From positions 1 through 38,758 of the forward strand of contig NEUS01000026.1 in the NCBI GenBank assembly GCA_002288455.1: a stretch of 38,758 bases of DNA. The letters are read 5' to 3'. The DNA is from Opitutia bacterium Tous-C1TDCM (GTDB taxonomy: Bacteria > Verrucomicrobiota > Verrucomicrobiia > Opitutales > Opitutaceae). Position 1 is the first letter of the stretch. Every line of letters begins with the position of its first letter. The position numbers and the translations under genes are program-made. The notes under the pieces are model-generated. The model saw only the letters and a list, made by a program, of their open reading frames with translations. It was not told the DNA's origin and ran no database searches. Below are positions 23,995-34,432 of the stretch, in pieces.

Positions 23995-24609
23995 ATGGCA
24001 CGGATGAATGCGCGGCAGATGTGGGCGGCGAAGCTGGCGGGGAAACCGTTGCCGGCGGCGGTGGCGTTGCCGCGGGCGGCGGCGCCCTCGGCGGGCGAAT
24101 CGCGGACCACGGCGGCGCGGACGGCGTTTGCGGGCACGGTGCTCGGCATCGATCCGTCGCTGCGCGGCACGGGATTGGCGTTGCTGGAATTTGCGCCGGG
24201 GCGGCAACCGTTGCTGTTGCGGTGCCGGACGGTGACGGTGGCGGCGAAGCAGCCGATGGCGGAGGCGCTCGCGGAGATCCACCGCGCGGTGACGGCGTTT
24301 CTCGACGGCACGGCGGTGCGGCACGTGGCGCTCGAGCAGACGATCTATGTGCAGAATATCCGCACGGCGCAGATCCTCGGGGCGGCGCGCGGGGCGGCGA
24401 TCGCGGCGGCGGCGCTGCAGGGGAAGCCGGTCTTCGAATACCCGCCGCTGCGCGTGAAGCAGGCGGTGGTGGGCGCGGGGCACGCGAGCAAGGAGCAGAT
24501 GGCGCGGACGGTGATGGCGCTGCTCGGCCACGGGCGGACGCTGGCTTTCGACGAAGCGGACGCGGCGGGCGTGGCGCTGTGCCACGCGTTCACGTGGAGG
24601 GATTTATAG
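23995..24609 (+). CDS. ruvC: Crossover junction endodeoxyribonuclease RuvC
   Basis: 204 residues from ATG 23995; ATG 24004 ([10 protein letters not shown]) is an equally possible start. The RuvC core begins at about residue 48: [15 protein letters not shown] with Asp53, [19 protein letters not shown] with Glu114, and [14 protein letters not shown] with Asp186 and Asp189. This is the full acidic tetrad with the same D-x2-D spacing as E. coli Asp138/Asp141. The enzyme resolves Holliday junctions with RuvAB. Odd point: an N-terminal extension of about 45 residues, rich in Ala and Pro with [12 protein letters not shown] near its start, is absent from the standard 160-175-residue RuvC. No ruvA or ruvB adjoins. 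Confidence 0.92.
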   Translation: MARMNARQMWAAKLAGKPLPAAVALPRAAAPSAGESRTTAARTAFAGTVLGIDPSLRGTGLALLEFAPGRQPLLLRCRTVTVAAKQPMAEALAEIHRAVTAFLDGTAVRHVALEQTIYVQNIRTAQILGAARGAAIAAAALQGKPVFEYPPLRVKQAVVGAGHASKEQMARTVMALLGHGRTLAFDEADAAGVALCHAFTWRDL

Positions 24610-24713
24610 GATAAGACCGGAATTGGGAGACCGGAGACCGGAGATCCGACCCCTCGCTGGCCGACCAACGCCGAGGATTTTCAGGTTCGATTTGCCGGCC
24701 GTTTCTGCGCTCC

Positions 24714-24781
24714 CGCTTCCCGTTTCCGGTATCCGGTTTCCGAATTCCGGTATTCGAATTCCGGTTTCCGAATTCCGGTTC
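24714..24781. repeat. Iterated GAATTCCGGTTTCCG words
   Basis: Short words (CCGTTTCC, CCGGTATCC, CCGAATTCCGG, TTCGAATTCCGG) repeat with small changes just past the end of the histidine kinase gene. The GAATTC core is self-complementary, so the stretch can fold on itself. A similar CCGGAGACCGGAGATCC iteration lies at about 24632-24650. Confidence 0.6.
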
Positions 24782-24791
24782 CCCAACTCCG

Positions 24792-27494
24792 TTATCCGAG
24801 GACGGCTTTGAGGACTTTGCCGAGGTCGCCGACGCGGTAGGGTTTCGTGAGGTAGCCGCAGAAGCCTTTGTCGAGGAACTCGCGGGCCATGTCGTCGTTG
24901 TCGTAGCCGCTGGCGACGATGGCGCGGACGTCGGGGTCGAGTTTCCGCAATTCCCTGAAGCATTCCTCGCCGCCCATGCCGCCGATGACGGTGAGGTCCA
25001 TGATGACGGCGTCGTAGGGGCGGCCGATATTGAGGTAGCGTTGGTAGAGAGCGATCGCCTCTTCGCCGTTTTTCGAGAGATCGTGTTTGTAGCCGAGGCT
25101 TTCGAGCATCGTCGCGGTGAGCGCGGAGATCTTCGGGTCGTCGTCCATGAAGAGGACGCGGCCGGTGCCGAAGCGGAAGGAGGCGGCGCGGCGGGCCTGG
25201 ACGTCGACGGCGTGGTCGGCCTGCGGGAGATAGACGGTGAACGCGGTGCCGACGCCGACCTGGGTATCCAGACCGATCTGACCGCCGTGTTTGCGGACGA
25301 TCGAGAGGACGGTGGCGAGGCCGAGGCCGGTGCCGTGTTTCTTGGTGGTGAAGAAGGAATCGAAGATCTTGTCGACGTGCTCGGGCTTGATGCCGGCGCC
25401 GTTGTCGCGGACCTCGAATTCGACGTAGTTGCCGCCGACGAGACCGGGGACCTGGTTTTCCGCGAGGACGATATTGCGCGCCTGGAGTTGGATCCGGGGG
25501 CGGTGCGGGGGCGGCGGCATCGCCTGGAGGGCGTTGACGATGAGGTTTTGGAAAACCTGCAGGAGTTGCGCGCGGTCGATGTGGATGGGCGAGGTGTCGG
25601 CCGGGACCGCGAGGGTGAGTTCGGCGGTGGCGGCGGCGGCGGCGATCTTGACGGAGTCTTCGAGCAGTTCGCGGGCGGCGCAGACCGAGTGGGTGCCGGC
25701 GCCGCCTTTGGCGAAGGCGAGCAGCTGTTTCGTCAGGCCCTTCGCGGTCAGGCAGGCTTTTTCGGCATCGCCGAGGGCGGAGGTGTCGCGGTTGTCGGTG
25801 GCGAGGGAGAGGGCGCCGAGAATGGTGGTGAGGAGATTGTTGAAATCGTGGGCGATGCCGCCGGCGAGGAGGCCGAGGGATTCGAAGCGGTTGGCTTTCA
25901 CCAATTCCTCCGGCGTGAGCGTCATCTCCTCGGGATTGCGGAAAACCAAGATGACGCCGCGAGCTTTGCCGTCGGAGCCGAAGACGGGGCGGGCGGTCCA
26001 CACGATCGGGGTGACGGGGGCGCCGGCGGCGGGGGCGGCGAGACCGTCTTCGCTGATCAGGCTGAGCGGGGAATCGGAGGCGAGCGCGCGGGCGACGGGG
26101 TTGTCGGCGGTGCGGCCGCTCTGGCGGTTGACGAGGGGGAACACGTCGCCGAGCGGCTGGTTGAGAATGGCGGCGGGTTCGAGGCGCAGCAGGCGGAGCG
26201 CGGCGGAGTTGGCGTAGAGCACGCGGCCGCGGGCATCGGTGACGACGACGGATTCGGCGAGGGCGGCGAAGGCTTCGTCGACGAGGCGGCCGGAGAGCGG
26301 GCCTTCGTCGGGTTCGGCGGCGGCGGGGAGCGGGCAGGCGAAGCCGACGACGCGGGTGAGCTCGCGTTTGCGGGTGACGGTGCGGTGGGCGCCGAAGAGG
26401 ACGGAGACGGGCTTGCCGTCTTTGGCACAGAGGCGGACGGGTTCGACGAAGGAGGTTTCGCCGGGGGCGCGGGCGAGCAACCAGGCTTCGACGCCGGCGC
26501 TGGCTTCTTCGGGGGGGAGGCAGGCGCCGAAGGAAGCGGGGGTGCGGGCGAGCTCGCCTTCTTTGTAGCCGAGAAGGGATTCCCAGACGGGGGAAAACCA
26601 GAAATCGGCGTTGGCGAAATCGAGTTCGAAGAGGGCGAGGGGACCGCCGCCGGCGAGGTCCTGAAGGCGGGCGTCGTTGGCGACGAGGGAATCCTCGAGT
26701 TCCTTGCGTTCCGAGATGTCGAGGTGGACGCCGACGACGCGTTCGAGTTGGCCGTCGGGGCCGAGGCTCTGGACGCCGAGGCATTGGATCCAGACCCATT
26801 GGCCGCGGCGGTGCCGCATGCGGAATTCGACGCTGAAGGGTTTGGCGACGGTGCCGACGGCGAGTTTGCGCGCGAGTTTGTCGGGGGAGGCGCCGGAGTC
26901 GTCGGGGTGGATGAGCTTGTGCCAGGTCTCGAGGGAATCGGGCAGTTCGGCGGCGGTGTAGCCGAGGAGTTTTTTCCAGGCGGCGGAGAATTGGACGCGG
27001 CCGGATTTGAGATTGAGATCGAAGAAACCGGCGGCGCCGCGATCGGCGAGCAGGCGGAGACCGCCGACGAGATCGTCGCCGGCGGGCATGGGCGGGTTGG
27101 AGCCGGCGCGTTTGGCGGGCGGGCGCACGGTGACGAGGAAGCCGTCGCCGCCGGCGAGGGCGGGTTCGAGGCGGACGCGGACCTCGCGCGGGGCGCCGTC
27201 GCGCGGGCGGGCGGAGAGCACGGTGTCGCGGTCGAGGGTGCTCGCGAGGAGGACTTCCCACTGCGCTTCGAGGAATTCGGGATCGCCGGAGACGACCTCG
27301 AAGGCGAAGAGCCCGGCGAAGGCCTCGCCGGCGAGGGATTCGGCGCCGGTTTGCCAGAGCGTGCGGGCGGCGGCGTTGGCGCCCGTGATGCGGCCGGCGG
27401 CATCGAGCGCGAGGAGGGCGCAGAAATCGCCGGCGGCGCCGCGGAGGGGAGGGGTCGAGCCGGACGCGGCGGACTTGGAAACGGAGTCGTTCAC
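24792..27494 (-). CDS. Soluble multi-PAS hybrid sensor histidine kinase
   Basis: 900 residues with no membrane segment, so cytoplasmic sensing is expected. Four PAS-like units fill the first part (about 20-125, 145-270, 275-390, 410-530); the second has a PAC-type ending WVWIQCLGVQ...VGVHLDISERK. The kinase core has the H-box AGGIAHDFNNLLTTI with His549, N-box FQNLIVNALQAM, and DNGAGIKPEH and GTGLGLATVLSIVRKHGG of the ATPase domain. A C-terminal receiver domain carries the acidic pocket MDDDPK, phospho-acceptor Asp833 (VIMDLTVIGGMGG) and Lys in LTKPYR. All key residues are present, so it should autophosphorylate and pass phosphate to its own receiver. No separate response regulator or output domain is nearby. 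Its ATG overlaps the ferrochelatase stop (ATGA), so it is translated with hemH. Confidence 0.95.
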   Translation of the reverse strand: MNDSVSKSAASGSTPPLRGAAGDFCALLALDAAGRITGANAAARTLWQTGAESLAGEAFAGLFAFEVVSGDPEFLEAQWEVLLASTLDRDTVLSARPRDGAPREVRVRLEPALAGGDGFLVTVRPPAKRAGSNPPMPAGDDLVGGLRLLADRGAAGFFDLNLKSGRVQFSAAWKKLLGYTAAELPDSLETWHKLIHPDDSGASPDKLARKLAVGTVAKPFSVEFRMRHRRGQWVWIQCLGVQSLGPDGQLERVVGVHLDISERKELEDSLVANDARLQDLAGGGPLALFELDFANADFWFSPVWESLLGYKEGELARTPASFGACLPPEEASAGVEAWLLARAPGETSFVEPVRLCAKDGKPVSVLFGAHRTVTRKRELTRVVGFACPLPAAAEPDEGPLSGRLVDEAFAALAESVVVTDARGRVLYANSAALRLLRLEPAAILNQPLGDVFPLVNRQSGRTADNPVARALASDSPLSLISEDGLAAPAAGAPVTPIVWTARPVFGSDGKARGVILVFRNPEEMTLTPEELVKANRFESLGLLAGGIAHDFNNLLTTILGALSLATDNRDTSALGDAEKACLTAKGLTKQLLAFAKGGAGTHSVCAARELLEDSVKIAAAAATAELTLAVPADTSPIHIDRAQLLQVFQNLIVNALQAMPPPPHRPRIQLQARNIVLAENQVPGLVGGNYVEFEVRDNGAGIKPEHVDKIFDSFFTTKKHGTGLGLATVLSIVRKHGGQIGLDTQVGVGTAFTVYLPQADHAVDVQARRAASFRFGTGRVLFMDDDPKISALTATMLESLGYKHDLSKNGEEAIALYQRYLNIGRPYDAVIMDLTVIGGMGGEECFRELRKLDPDVRAIVASGYDNDDMAREFLDKGFCGYLTKPYRVGDLGKVLKAVLG

Positions 27495-28525
27495 ACGCTG
27501 CCGTCAGCCAGCCAGCGGCGGACGCGTTTGGCGAGAAAATCGATGTAAGGCGGCTGGTCGTTGAGGCAGGGGATCTGTTCGAAGGCTTCGCCGCCGGCCT
27601 CCATGAACGTCTCCATGCCCTCGCCGCGGATTTCCTCGAGGGTCTCGAGGCAGTCGGTGACGAAGGCGGGGCAGATGATCAGGAGGCGTTTCTTGTTCTC
27701 CTTCGGCAGGCGTTTGAGTTCGTAGTCGGTGAACGGGCTGAGCCACGGTTCGCCGACGAGGCGGGACTGGAAGGAGACGGAGTACTTTTCGGCCGGTATC
27801 CGCAATTTGGCGACGAGGGCGCGCGTGGTGGCGAGGCACTGGGCTTTGTAGCAGGTCGACTGGACGGGGGAGCAGACGGCGCAGCAATCGGCGACCTTCA
27901 TGCAGTGGGCCTTGGAGGGATCGCCCTTGCGCAGGTGGCGCTCCGGGATGCCGTGGTAGCTGAAGAGAACGTAGTCGTGCGGCTTTTGCAGATACGGCGC
28001 GGTGACGGCCGCGAGGGCCTCGATATAATCGGCGTCCCGGTAGAACGGTTGGACGCAGGCGACGCGGAGCTTGGGCGACTGTTTCGCGGCTTCCTCGTAA
28101 ACCTTCACGACGACGGTTTCCCAGGAGGACATCGCGTAGTGCGGATATTGCGGGAAGAGGAGGACCTCGTCGACGCCGTCGGCGATGATCTGCGCGATCA
28201 CGGAGGCGATCGACGGCGTGCCGTAGCGCATGGCGAGGTAGACGGGGGCGGCGGCGCCGAGGTCGGCGGCGAGTTTGGTCCGGGTATGCTGCGAGGTGAC
28301 GATGAGCGGCGAGCCCTCGGCGGTCCAAACTTCCCGATACGCGTGGGCGGATTTTTTCGGGCGGGTGCGGAGAATGATGCCTTCGAGGAGGGCGAAGCGC
28401 AGCGGGGCCGGGAGATCGAGCACGCGTTCGTCGCCGAGGAATTCCCGCAGGTAGCGGCGGACATCGGGGACCGACGTGGAATCGGGCGAACCCAAATTGA
28501 CGAGGAGGACGGCGCGTTTCGGCAT
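27491..28525 (-). CDS. hemH: Ferrochelatase
   Basis: 344 residues with the full HemH pattern: VLLVNLGSPDS start, HAYREVWTAEGSPL, LLFPQYPHYAMSSWE, active-site His191 in YVLFSYHGIPERH and Glu294 in TDCLETLEEI. It inserts ferrous iron into protoporphyrin IX (or coproporphyrin III in other lineages). A cysteine cluster lies just after the active site (Cys208, 214, 215, 218, 225 and 230). Some bacterial ferrochelatases carry internal cysteines that bind [2Fe-2S], so a cluster is possible here. The next gene, a hybrid kinase, starts within its stop codon. Cofactor synthesis coupled to a PAS kinase hints at haem or redox sensing, which is inference. Confidence 0.95.
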   Translation of the reverse strand: MPKRAVLLVNLGSPDSTSVPDVRRYLREFLGDERVLDLPAPLRFALLEGIILRTRPKKSAHAYREVWTAEGSPLIVTSQHTRTKLAADLGAAAPVYLAMRYGTPSIASVIAQIIADGVDEVLLFPQYPHYAMSSWETVVVKVYEEAAKQSPKLRVACVQPFYRDADYIEALAAVTAPYLQKPHDYVLFSYHGIPERHLRKGDPSKAHCMKVADCCAVCSPVQSTCYKAQCLATTRALVAKLRIPAEKYSVSFQSRLVGEPWLSPFTDYELKRLPKENKKRLLIICPAFVTDCLETLEEIRGEGMETFMEAGGEAFEQIPCLNDQPPYIDFLAKRVRRWLADGSV

Positions 28526-28676
28526 GGAAAGACCCGATTCGTCGGCAGAATACCGGCGAAGTCAAACGGTGCGCGCGGCGGATCAGCCCGGCTGGGTGCG
28601 GAAGCGGGGCCGCGAGGATGTGGCCCAGGTAGGGATGGTCGCGGGCGGGCACCGCGCGCAACGGCCCGAGATGGAC

Positions 28677-28994
28677 TCAGGACAATCCGCGGCAATAGCG
28701 CAGCTGGGCGATCAGGCGGTGGACGTTTTCCGGCGCGATCCGGTCGGTGATCACCGAGCGGGGGAAGTTCGGCTCGATGTCGAGGCGCACGCCGTCTTCC
28801 GAACCGGGGCGGACGAAGTCCTCGACAAAATCGAGGCCGCCGCGCGGGCGCATCCAGCGCCAGTAGGGATCGGGGTCGGAGGATTCGATGACGATCTCGG
28901 CTTTGAGGAAAACGTGACAGTACAGCGTCAGGTCACGGAACGAAGGGAACCAGGTCGGCGGGTTGATCAGTTGATCTCGAATGATGAGGCTCAT
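28677..28994 (-). CDS. Small orphan protein of 105 residues
   Basis: A cytoplasmic protein without signal or membrane segment: MSLIIRDQLINPPTWFPSFR at the start, then SSDPDPYWRWMRPRGGLDF, VRLDIEPNFPRSVITDRI, and NVHRLIAQLRYCRG at the end. The composition is ordinary for a folded domain and its codon use resembles its neighbours. I recognise no family. It stands alone between hemH and the divergent gpmI; coding support comes only from composition and the lack of a competing frame. Confidence 0.6.
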   Translation of the reverse strand: MSLIIRDQLINPPTWFPSFRDLTLYCHVFLKAEIVIESSDPDPYWRWMRPRGGLDFVEDFVRPGSEDGVRLDIEPNFPRSVITDRIAPENVHRLIAQLRYCRGLS

Positions 28995-29153
28995 CGCTCG
29001 GGTGGGACTTCCGATAGCATGGAATTTGCCAACTGCGGGATCGGTTGGGCGAAAAAATGTTCCGGCGCCGTCCGGCCCGCGGCGCCCCGGCCGGGGCGGA
29101 AGTTTTTCTTCCCTCGCCGTCGTTCCCTGTCATCGGTGGAGCTCCTCCTTTCC

Positions 29154-30740
29154 ATGACCACTCCGCGCACGCCCGTCCTCCTCGTCATCCGCGATGGCTG
29201 GGGCAAAAATCCCGATCCCGCCCTCGACGCGACCAACGCCGTCGCCCTCGCCCAAAAGCCCTGCGACGACGCGCTCCAGGCCAAGGCCCCGGTCGCCCTC
29301 GTGCGTGCCTCGGGTCTCGATGTCGGCCTGCCCGACGGCGTCATGGGCAACAGCGAAGTCGGCCACGAGAACATCGGCGCGGGCCGGATCGTCGACCAGG
29401 AACTCGTCCGCCTGAACAAGCTGTTTTCGGAAAAGCGCCTCGCGACCAACGCCGTGTGGCAGGCCGCCGTCGCCCGCGCCAAGGCCAAGCCCGGCGCGAA
29501 GCTCCACCTGATGGGCATCGTGTCCGATGCCGGCGTGCACGGCATGCTCGAGCACCTCTACGGGATCTTGCGCCAGGCCAAGGCGGACGGGCTCACGGAG
29601 GTGTTCCTGCATGCTTTCACCGACGGCCGCGACACGCCGCCGTCCAGCGGACTTGGATACATCCGGCAGGTCGAGGAACAGATGCGCGCGATCGGCGTGG
29701 GCAAGATCGCGACCGTCTGCGGCCGCTTCTGGGCGATGGACCGCGACAACCGCTGGGAGCGCGTGCAGAAGGCGTACGACATGCTGGCGGGCCGCGCCGC
29801 CGTGGCCACGGCGCCGAACGCCACCACCGCCGTGCAGAGCTATTACGACCAGCCGCTGAGCGCGACGCAGGTCGGCGACGAGTTTGTGCCGGCGACGTGG
29901 ATTCTCGGCGCCGACGGCAAGCCCGTGGCGACGATCGGCGACGGCGACGCCGTGCTCTTCTACAATTACCGCGGCGACCGGCCGCGCGAGATCACGAAGG
30001 CCTTCGTGATCGACGGTTTCAAGGACTTCGACCGCGGTCCCAAGCTCGATCTCTACTACGCGACGATGACGGAGTACGAATCCGGCCTGCCGGTGCACGT
30101 CGTTTCGCCGAAGCCCGAGAAATTGAAAAACATCCTCGGCCAAGTCGTCGCGGAAGCCGGGATCGGGCAATTCCGCTGCGCCGAGACGGAGAAGAACCCG
30201 CACGTGACTTTCTTCTTCAACAATTACCGCAAGGATCCGTTTCCCGGCGAAGACCGCGCCTGTCCGGCGAGTCCGAAAGTGGCGACGTACGATATGCAGC
30301 CGGAGATGTCCGCCGGTGAAGTCACCGCCGCCGCCAAGGCTGCGATCTTGGGCGGCAAGTACGGTCTGGTGGTCGTGAATTTCGCGAACCCCGACATGGT
30401 CGGCCACACGGGCTCGCTGGCCGCGACGACGAAGGCGGTCGAAGCCGCGGATGCCGGCGTGGGCGAATTGCTCGCGGCGCTCGCGAGCGTCGGCGGCCGG
30501 GCGGTCGTCTGCGCGGACCACGGCAACGCCGAGCAAATGTGGGACCCGACGGTGAACGGCCCGCACACGGCGCACACGCTGAACCTCGTCGAGGTCTTCG
30601 TCGTGGGCGAAGGCTTGGTGGCCGGAAAGACGCAGATGCGCAGCGGCGGACGTCTGGCCGACATCGCGCCGACGGTGCTGCATTTGATGGGCCTGCCGAA
30701 ACCCGCGGAGATGACGGGCGAAAGCCTGATCGTCGGCTGA
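29154..30740 (+). CDS. gpmI: 2,3-bisphosphoglycerate-independent phosphoglycerate mutase
   Basis: 528 residues from ATG 29154; the frame runs upstream to 28476 but that part overlaps the minus-strand orphan, and TTPRTPVLLVIRDGWG is the standard opening. Metal and catalytic sites: Asp14 (RDGWG), catalytic Ser67 in GVMGNSEVGHENIGAGR, AFTDGRDTPP, YNYRGDRPREI, NPDMVGHTG and CADHGNAEQMW near the end. It interconverts 3- and 2-phosphoglycerate with two Mn2+ ions. The usual order of phosphatase core with inserted transferase domain is preserved, and length fits the family (about 510-530). It is likely a single-gene transcript. Confidence 0.97.
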   Translation: MTTPRTPVLLVIRDGWGKNPDPALDATNAVALAQKPCDDALQAKAPVALVRASGLDVGLPDGVMGNSEVGHENIGAGRIVDQELVRLNKLFSEKRLATNAVWQAAVARAKAKPGAKLHLMGIVSDAGVHGMLEHLYGILRQAKADGLTEVFLHAFTDGRDTPPSSGLGYIRQVEEQMRAIGVGKIATVCGRFWAMDRDNRWERVQKAYDMLAGRAAVATAPNATTAVQSYYDQPLSATQVGDEFVPATWILGADGKPVATIGDGDAVLFYNYRGDRPREITKAFVIDGFKDFDRGPKLDLYYATMTEYESGLPVHVVSPKPEKLKNILGQVVAEAGIGQFRCAETEKNPHVTFFFNNYRKDPFPGEDRACPASPKVATYDMQPEMSAGEVTAAAKAAILGGKYGLVVVNFANPDMVGHTGSLAATTKAVEAADAGVGELLAALASVGGRAVVCADHGNAEQMWDPTVNGPHTAHTLNLVEVFVVGEGLVAGKTQMRSGGRLADIAPTVLHLMGLPKPAEMTGESLIVG

Positions 30741-31013
30741 GGCGCGATCGGGCAGTTGAGAGTAGGAAGTTGAGGTTTGGGAGATTGATCCGAGGCGCAA
30801 AAAACGCAGCTGCCGCTCGCAACCGGAGGAGCCGAACGCTTCCGCTCTCAACTCCTGACCAAGCGCTCTCAACCGCATGAGCTCGGCTGAGCGACAATGC
30901 AGTGACGTTTTTCCGGCGGGAGGCGCGAGCGCGGGAGCCGACGTCGGTGAAGCCGGAATTTCTGTTTGCGCCGGGGGCCGGCGCTCGGTTGTTCTGACCG
31001 ACTCCGTATATCC
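30741..31013. other. Intergenic with GTTGAGAG words, no gene
   Basis: 273 bp between gpmI and aspS. GTTGAGAG at 30755-30762 is mirrored by CTCTCAAC at 30845-30852 and 30866-30873, and AGTTGAGG follows at 30769-30776. The words resemble those at 10879-10912. No terminator with a T-tract was seen after gpmI. Confidence 0.6.
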
Positions 31014-32801
<1,788 letters not shown>

Positions 32802-32846
32802 TTGAAGCTCTAAGCTTTAAGCTGTAAGCTGAAAGCCGGAGAGCAG

Positions 32847-32890
32847 ACGCGGACGGGAGCCTTCGGGCTCTGCGTCCGCGTTTTCTTTTT
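32847..32890 (+). terminator. Intrinsic terminator of aspS
   Basis: A GC-rich stem, GCGGACG plus GAGCC paired with GGCTC plus CGTCCGC around a TTCG-type loop, is followed by GTTTTCTTTTT (to 32890). It lies about 50 bases after the aspS stop. Confidence 0.9.
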
Positions 32891-32891
32891 G

Positions 32892-32915
32892 CCCACGGCG
32901 ACCGATCGCCGTGGG
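32892..32915. repeat. Perfect hairpin CCCACGGCGA/TCGCCGTGGG
   Basis: A 10-bp stem with a 4-base loop (CCGA) directly after the aspS terminator. No T-tract follows on either strand, so it is listed as a palindrome rather than a terminator. Confidence 0.6.
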
Positions 32916-32977
32916 TCTATGGCCATCCGCTGAGAGCTGAAAGCTTAGAGCTTACAGCTTTAAGCTTACAGCTCTCC

Positions 32978-34408
32978 TCATTGCTTCCCTTCGGGAGCTG
33001 AACCCACCTCCGGCTTATTCCCCACGCCGAGGAAGAACACGACCACGGCCGAGGCCGCGACCGAGCCGGCGAGGCAATAGAGTCCGCCGGCGAAGGAGCC
33101 GGTGAGCGTCTCGATCTTGCCGATAAGGTAGGGCCCGAGTTGGCCGCCGAGATTGCCGATGGAGTTGATCATCCCGAGGCTGCCGGCGGCGGCGGTGGAG
33201 GTGAGGAAGAGATTCGGCATCGTCCAGAAGGCCGGCTGGTAGGCCTTCAATCCGCCCATCGCGACCATGAAGCAGCCGAGCGTCAGCCAGAGATGGCCCT
33301 GCGTGAGGGGCGCGAGCGCGAGCGCCCCGGCCGCGGCCAGAATCGGCACCACGGTGTGGAGGCGGCGCTCCTTGGTCCGGTCGGAACTCCAGCCGACGAC
33401 GAGTTGGCCGAGCACCGCCGTGATCGGCGGCAAGATGACGAGCCAGGCGAGGCTGTCATACTTCAACTGATACCAGCGGTCGAGAATGCTGGGCAGAAAG
33501 AACATCACGCCGTAGCTGCCGGTGACGGCGAGGAAGTAGGTGAGGGAGAGCAGCAGCACCTTCGGATGGCGCAGGCCCTGGAGCAGCGACAGGTGGCCGC
33601 GGCGGGACGCGTGGGCGCGGTCGGCGGCGAGCTGGTTTTCCAGCGCGTCGCGTTCCTCGGCGGAGAGCCAGGCCGCGTGCTTCGGGCGGTCCGGCAGCCA
33701 GATCAGGATCACGAAACCGAGGATCACGGCGGGCAGGCCCCAGACCAAGTAGACCCACTGCCAGCCTTCGAGGCCGAGGACTTCGGGATGATGGATCGTC
33801 ACGCCGTCGACGACTTCGGTGGTGCCGATCTTGAGCAGCGTGAACGAAAGCTTCGGGCTGACGATCTGCGCGAACGGCGTGGCGATCAGGAACAGGGCAA
33901 GGGCGCGGGCGCGGTCCTTGGCGGGAAACCAATGGGTCAGGTAAACCAATACGCCCGGGAAGAATCCCGCCTCCGCGAGACCGAGCAGAAAGCGCACGGC
34001 ATAGAATTGGAATTCCGGCACGCCGAGGTTGCGGCCGAAGGTGCTGTTGATGCCGCCGACGATCCATTCCGAGATCGCGATCGGCGTGCCGACGAAGGCC
34101 GTGAGACTGGCCATGATGCCCCACGTGACCATGATCCGGAAGATCCAGAGCCGCGCGCTCCATTTCTCGACGATGATGGATCCGGGAATCTCGAGCAGGA
34201 AGTAGCCGAGAAAGAAAATACCCGCGCCGAAGCCGATCACGGCGTTGTCGAAGCCGGGGATGTCCTTCGTCATCGTGAGCTTCGCGATCGCGACATTGGT
34301 GCGGTCGACGAAGGCGATGACGTAGGCGAGGAAGAGCAGCGGCAGCAGCCGCAGGTAGGCTTTGCGGCGCGCGCGGTCGAGCGGGTTGAGTTCGCTGGGG
34401 TGGGGCAT
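32978..34408 (-). CDS. MFS carrier, anion:cation symporter type
   Basis: 476 residues with about twelve membrane helices. The start LLPLLFLAYVIAFVDRTNVAIA is the signature of the ACS (phthalate/tartrate/glucarate permease) family, and VGWSSDRTKERR is motif A of the second half. An extra loop between helices 5 and 6 (KIGTTEVVDGVTIHHPEVLGLEG) is present. Members import organic acids such as hexuronates, phthalate or tartrate with protons. It lies 24 bp after the GltS-like gene, so the two are probably co-transcribed with gltS first. The substrate is likely a sugar acid or dicarboxylate, as inference from family only. Confidence 0.9.
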   Translation of the reverse strand: MPHPSELNPLDRARRKAYLRLLPLLFLAYVIAFVDRTNVAIAKLTMTKDIPGFDNAVIGFGAGIFFLGYFLLEIPGSIIVEKWSARLWIFRIMVTWGIMASLTAFVGTPIAISEWIVGGINSTFGRNLGVPEFQFYAVRFLLGLAEAGFFPGVLVYLTHWFPAKDRARALALFLIATPFAQIVSPKLSFTLLKIGTTEVVDGVTIHHPEVLGLEGWQWVYLVWGLPAVILGFVILIWLPDRPKHAAWLSAEERDALENQLAADRAHASRRGHLSLLQGLRHPKVLLLSLTYFLAVTGSYGVMFFLPSILDRWYQLKYDSLAWLVILPPITAVLGQLVVGWSSDRTKERRLHTVVPILAAAGALALAPLTQGHLWLTLGCFMVAMGGLKAYQPAFWTMPNLFLTSTAAAGSLGMINSIGNLGGQLGPYLIGKIETLTGSFAGGLYCLAGSVAASAVVVFFLGVGNKPEVGSAPEGKQ

Positions 34409-34432
34409 GAAGGGGAAGGACCGGCCGCGGGG

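Larger units (their letters stand above)
32813..32974. repeat. Inverted AAGCTTTAAGCTGTAAGCT words flanking the terminator
   Basis: A left block (about 32811-32835, CTCTAAGCTTTAAGCTGTAA onward) and a right block (about 32934-32974) are built from the same AGCTTAAAGCTTACAGCT words in opposite orientation. They flank the aspS terminator and a second hairpin (32892-32915). Confidence 0.65.

Noticed and set aside
32892..32915. Terminator for the MFS/GltS unit on the minus strand
   Set aside because: The hairpin is followed on that strand by A residues, not T, so it lacks the U-tract.
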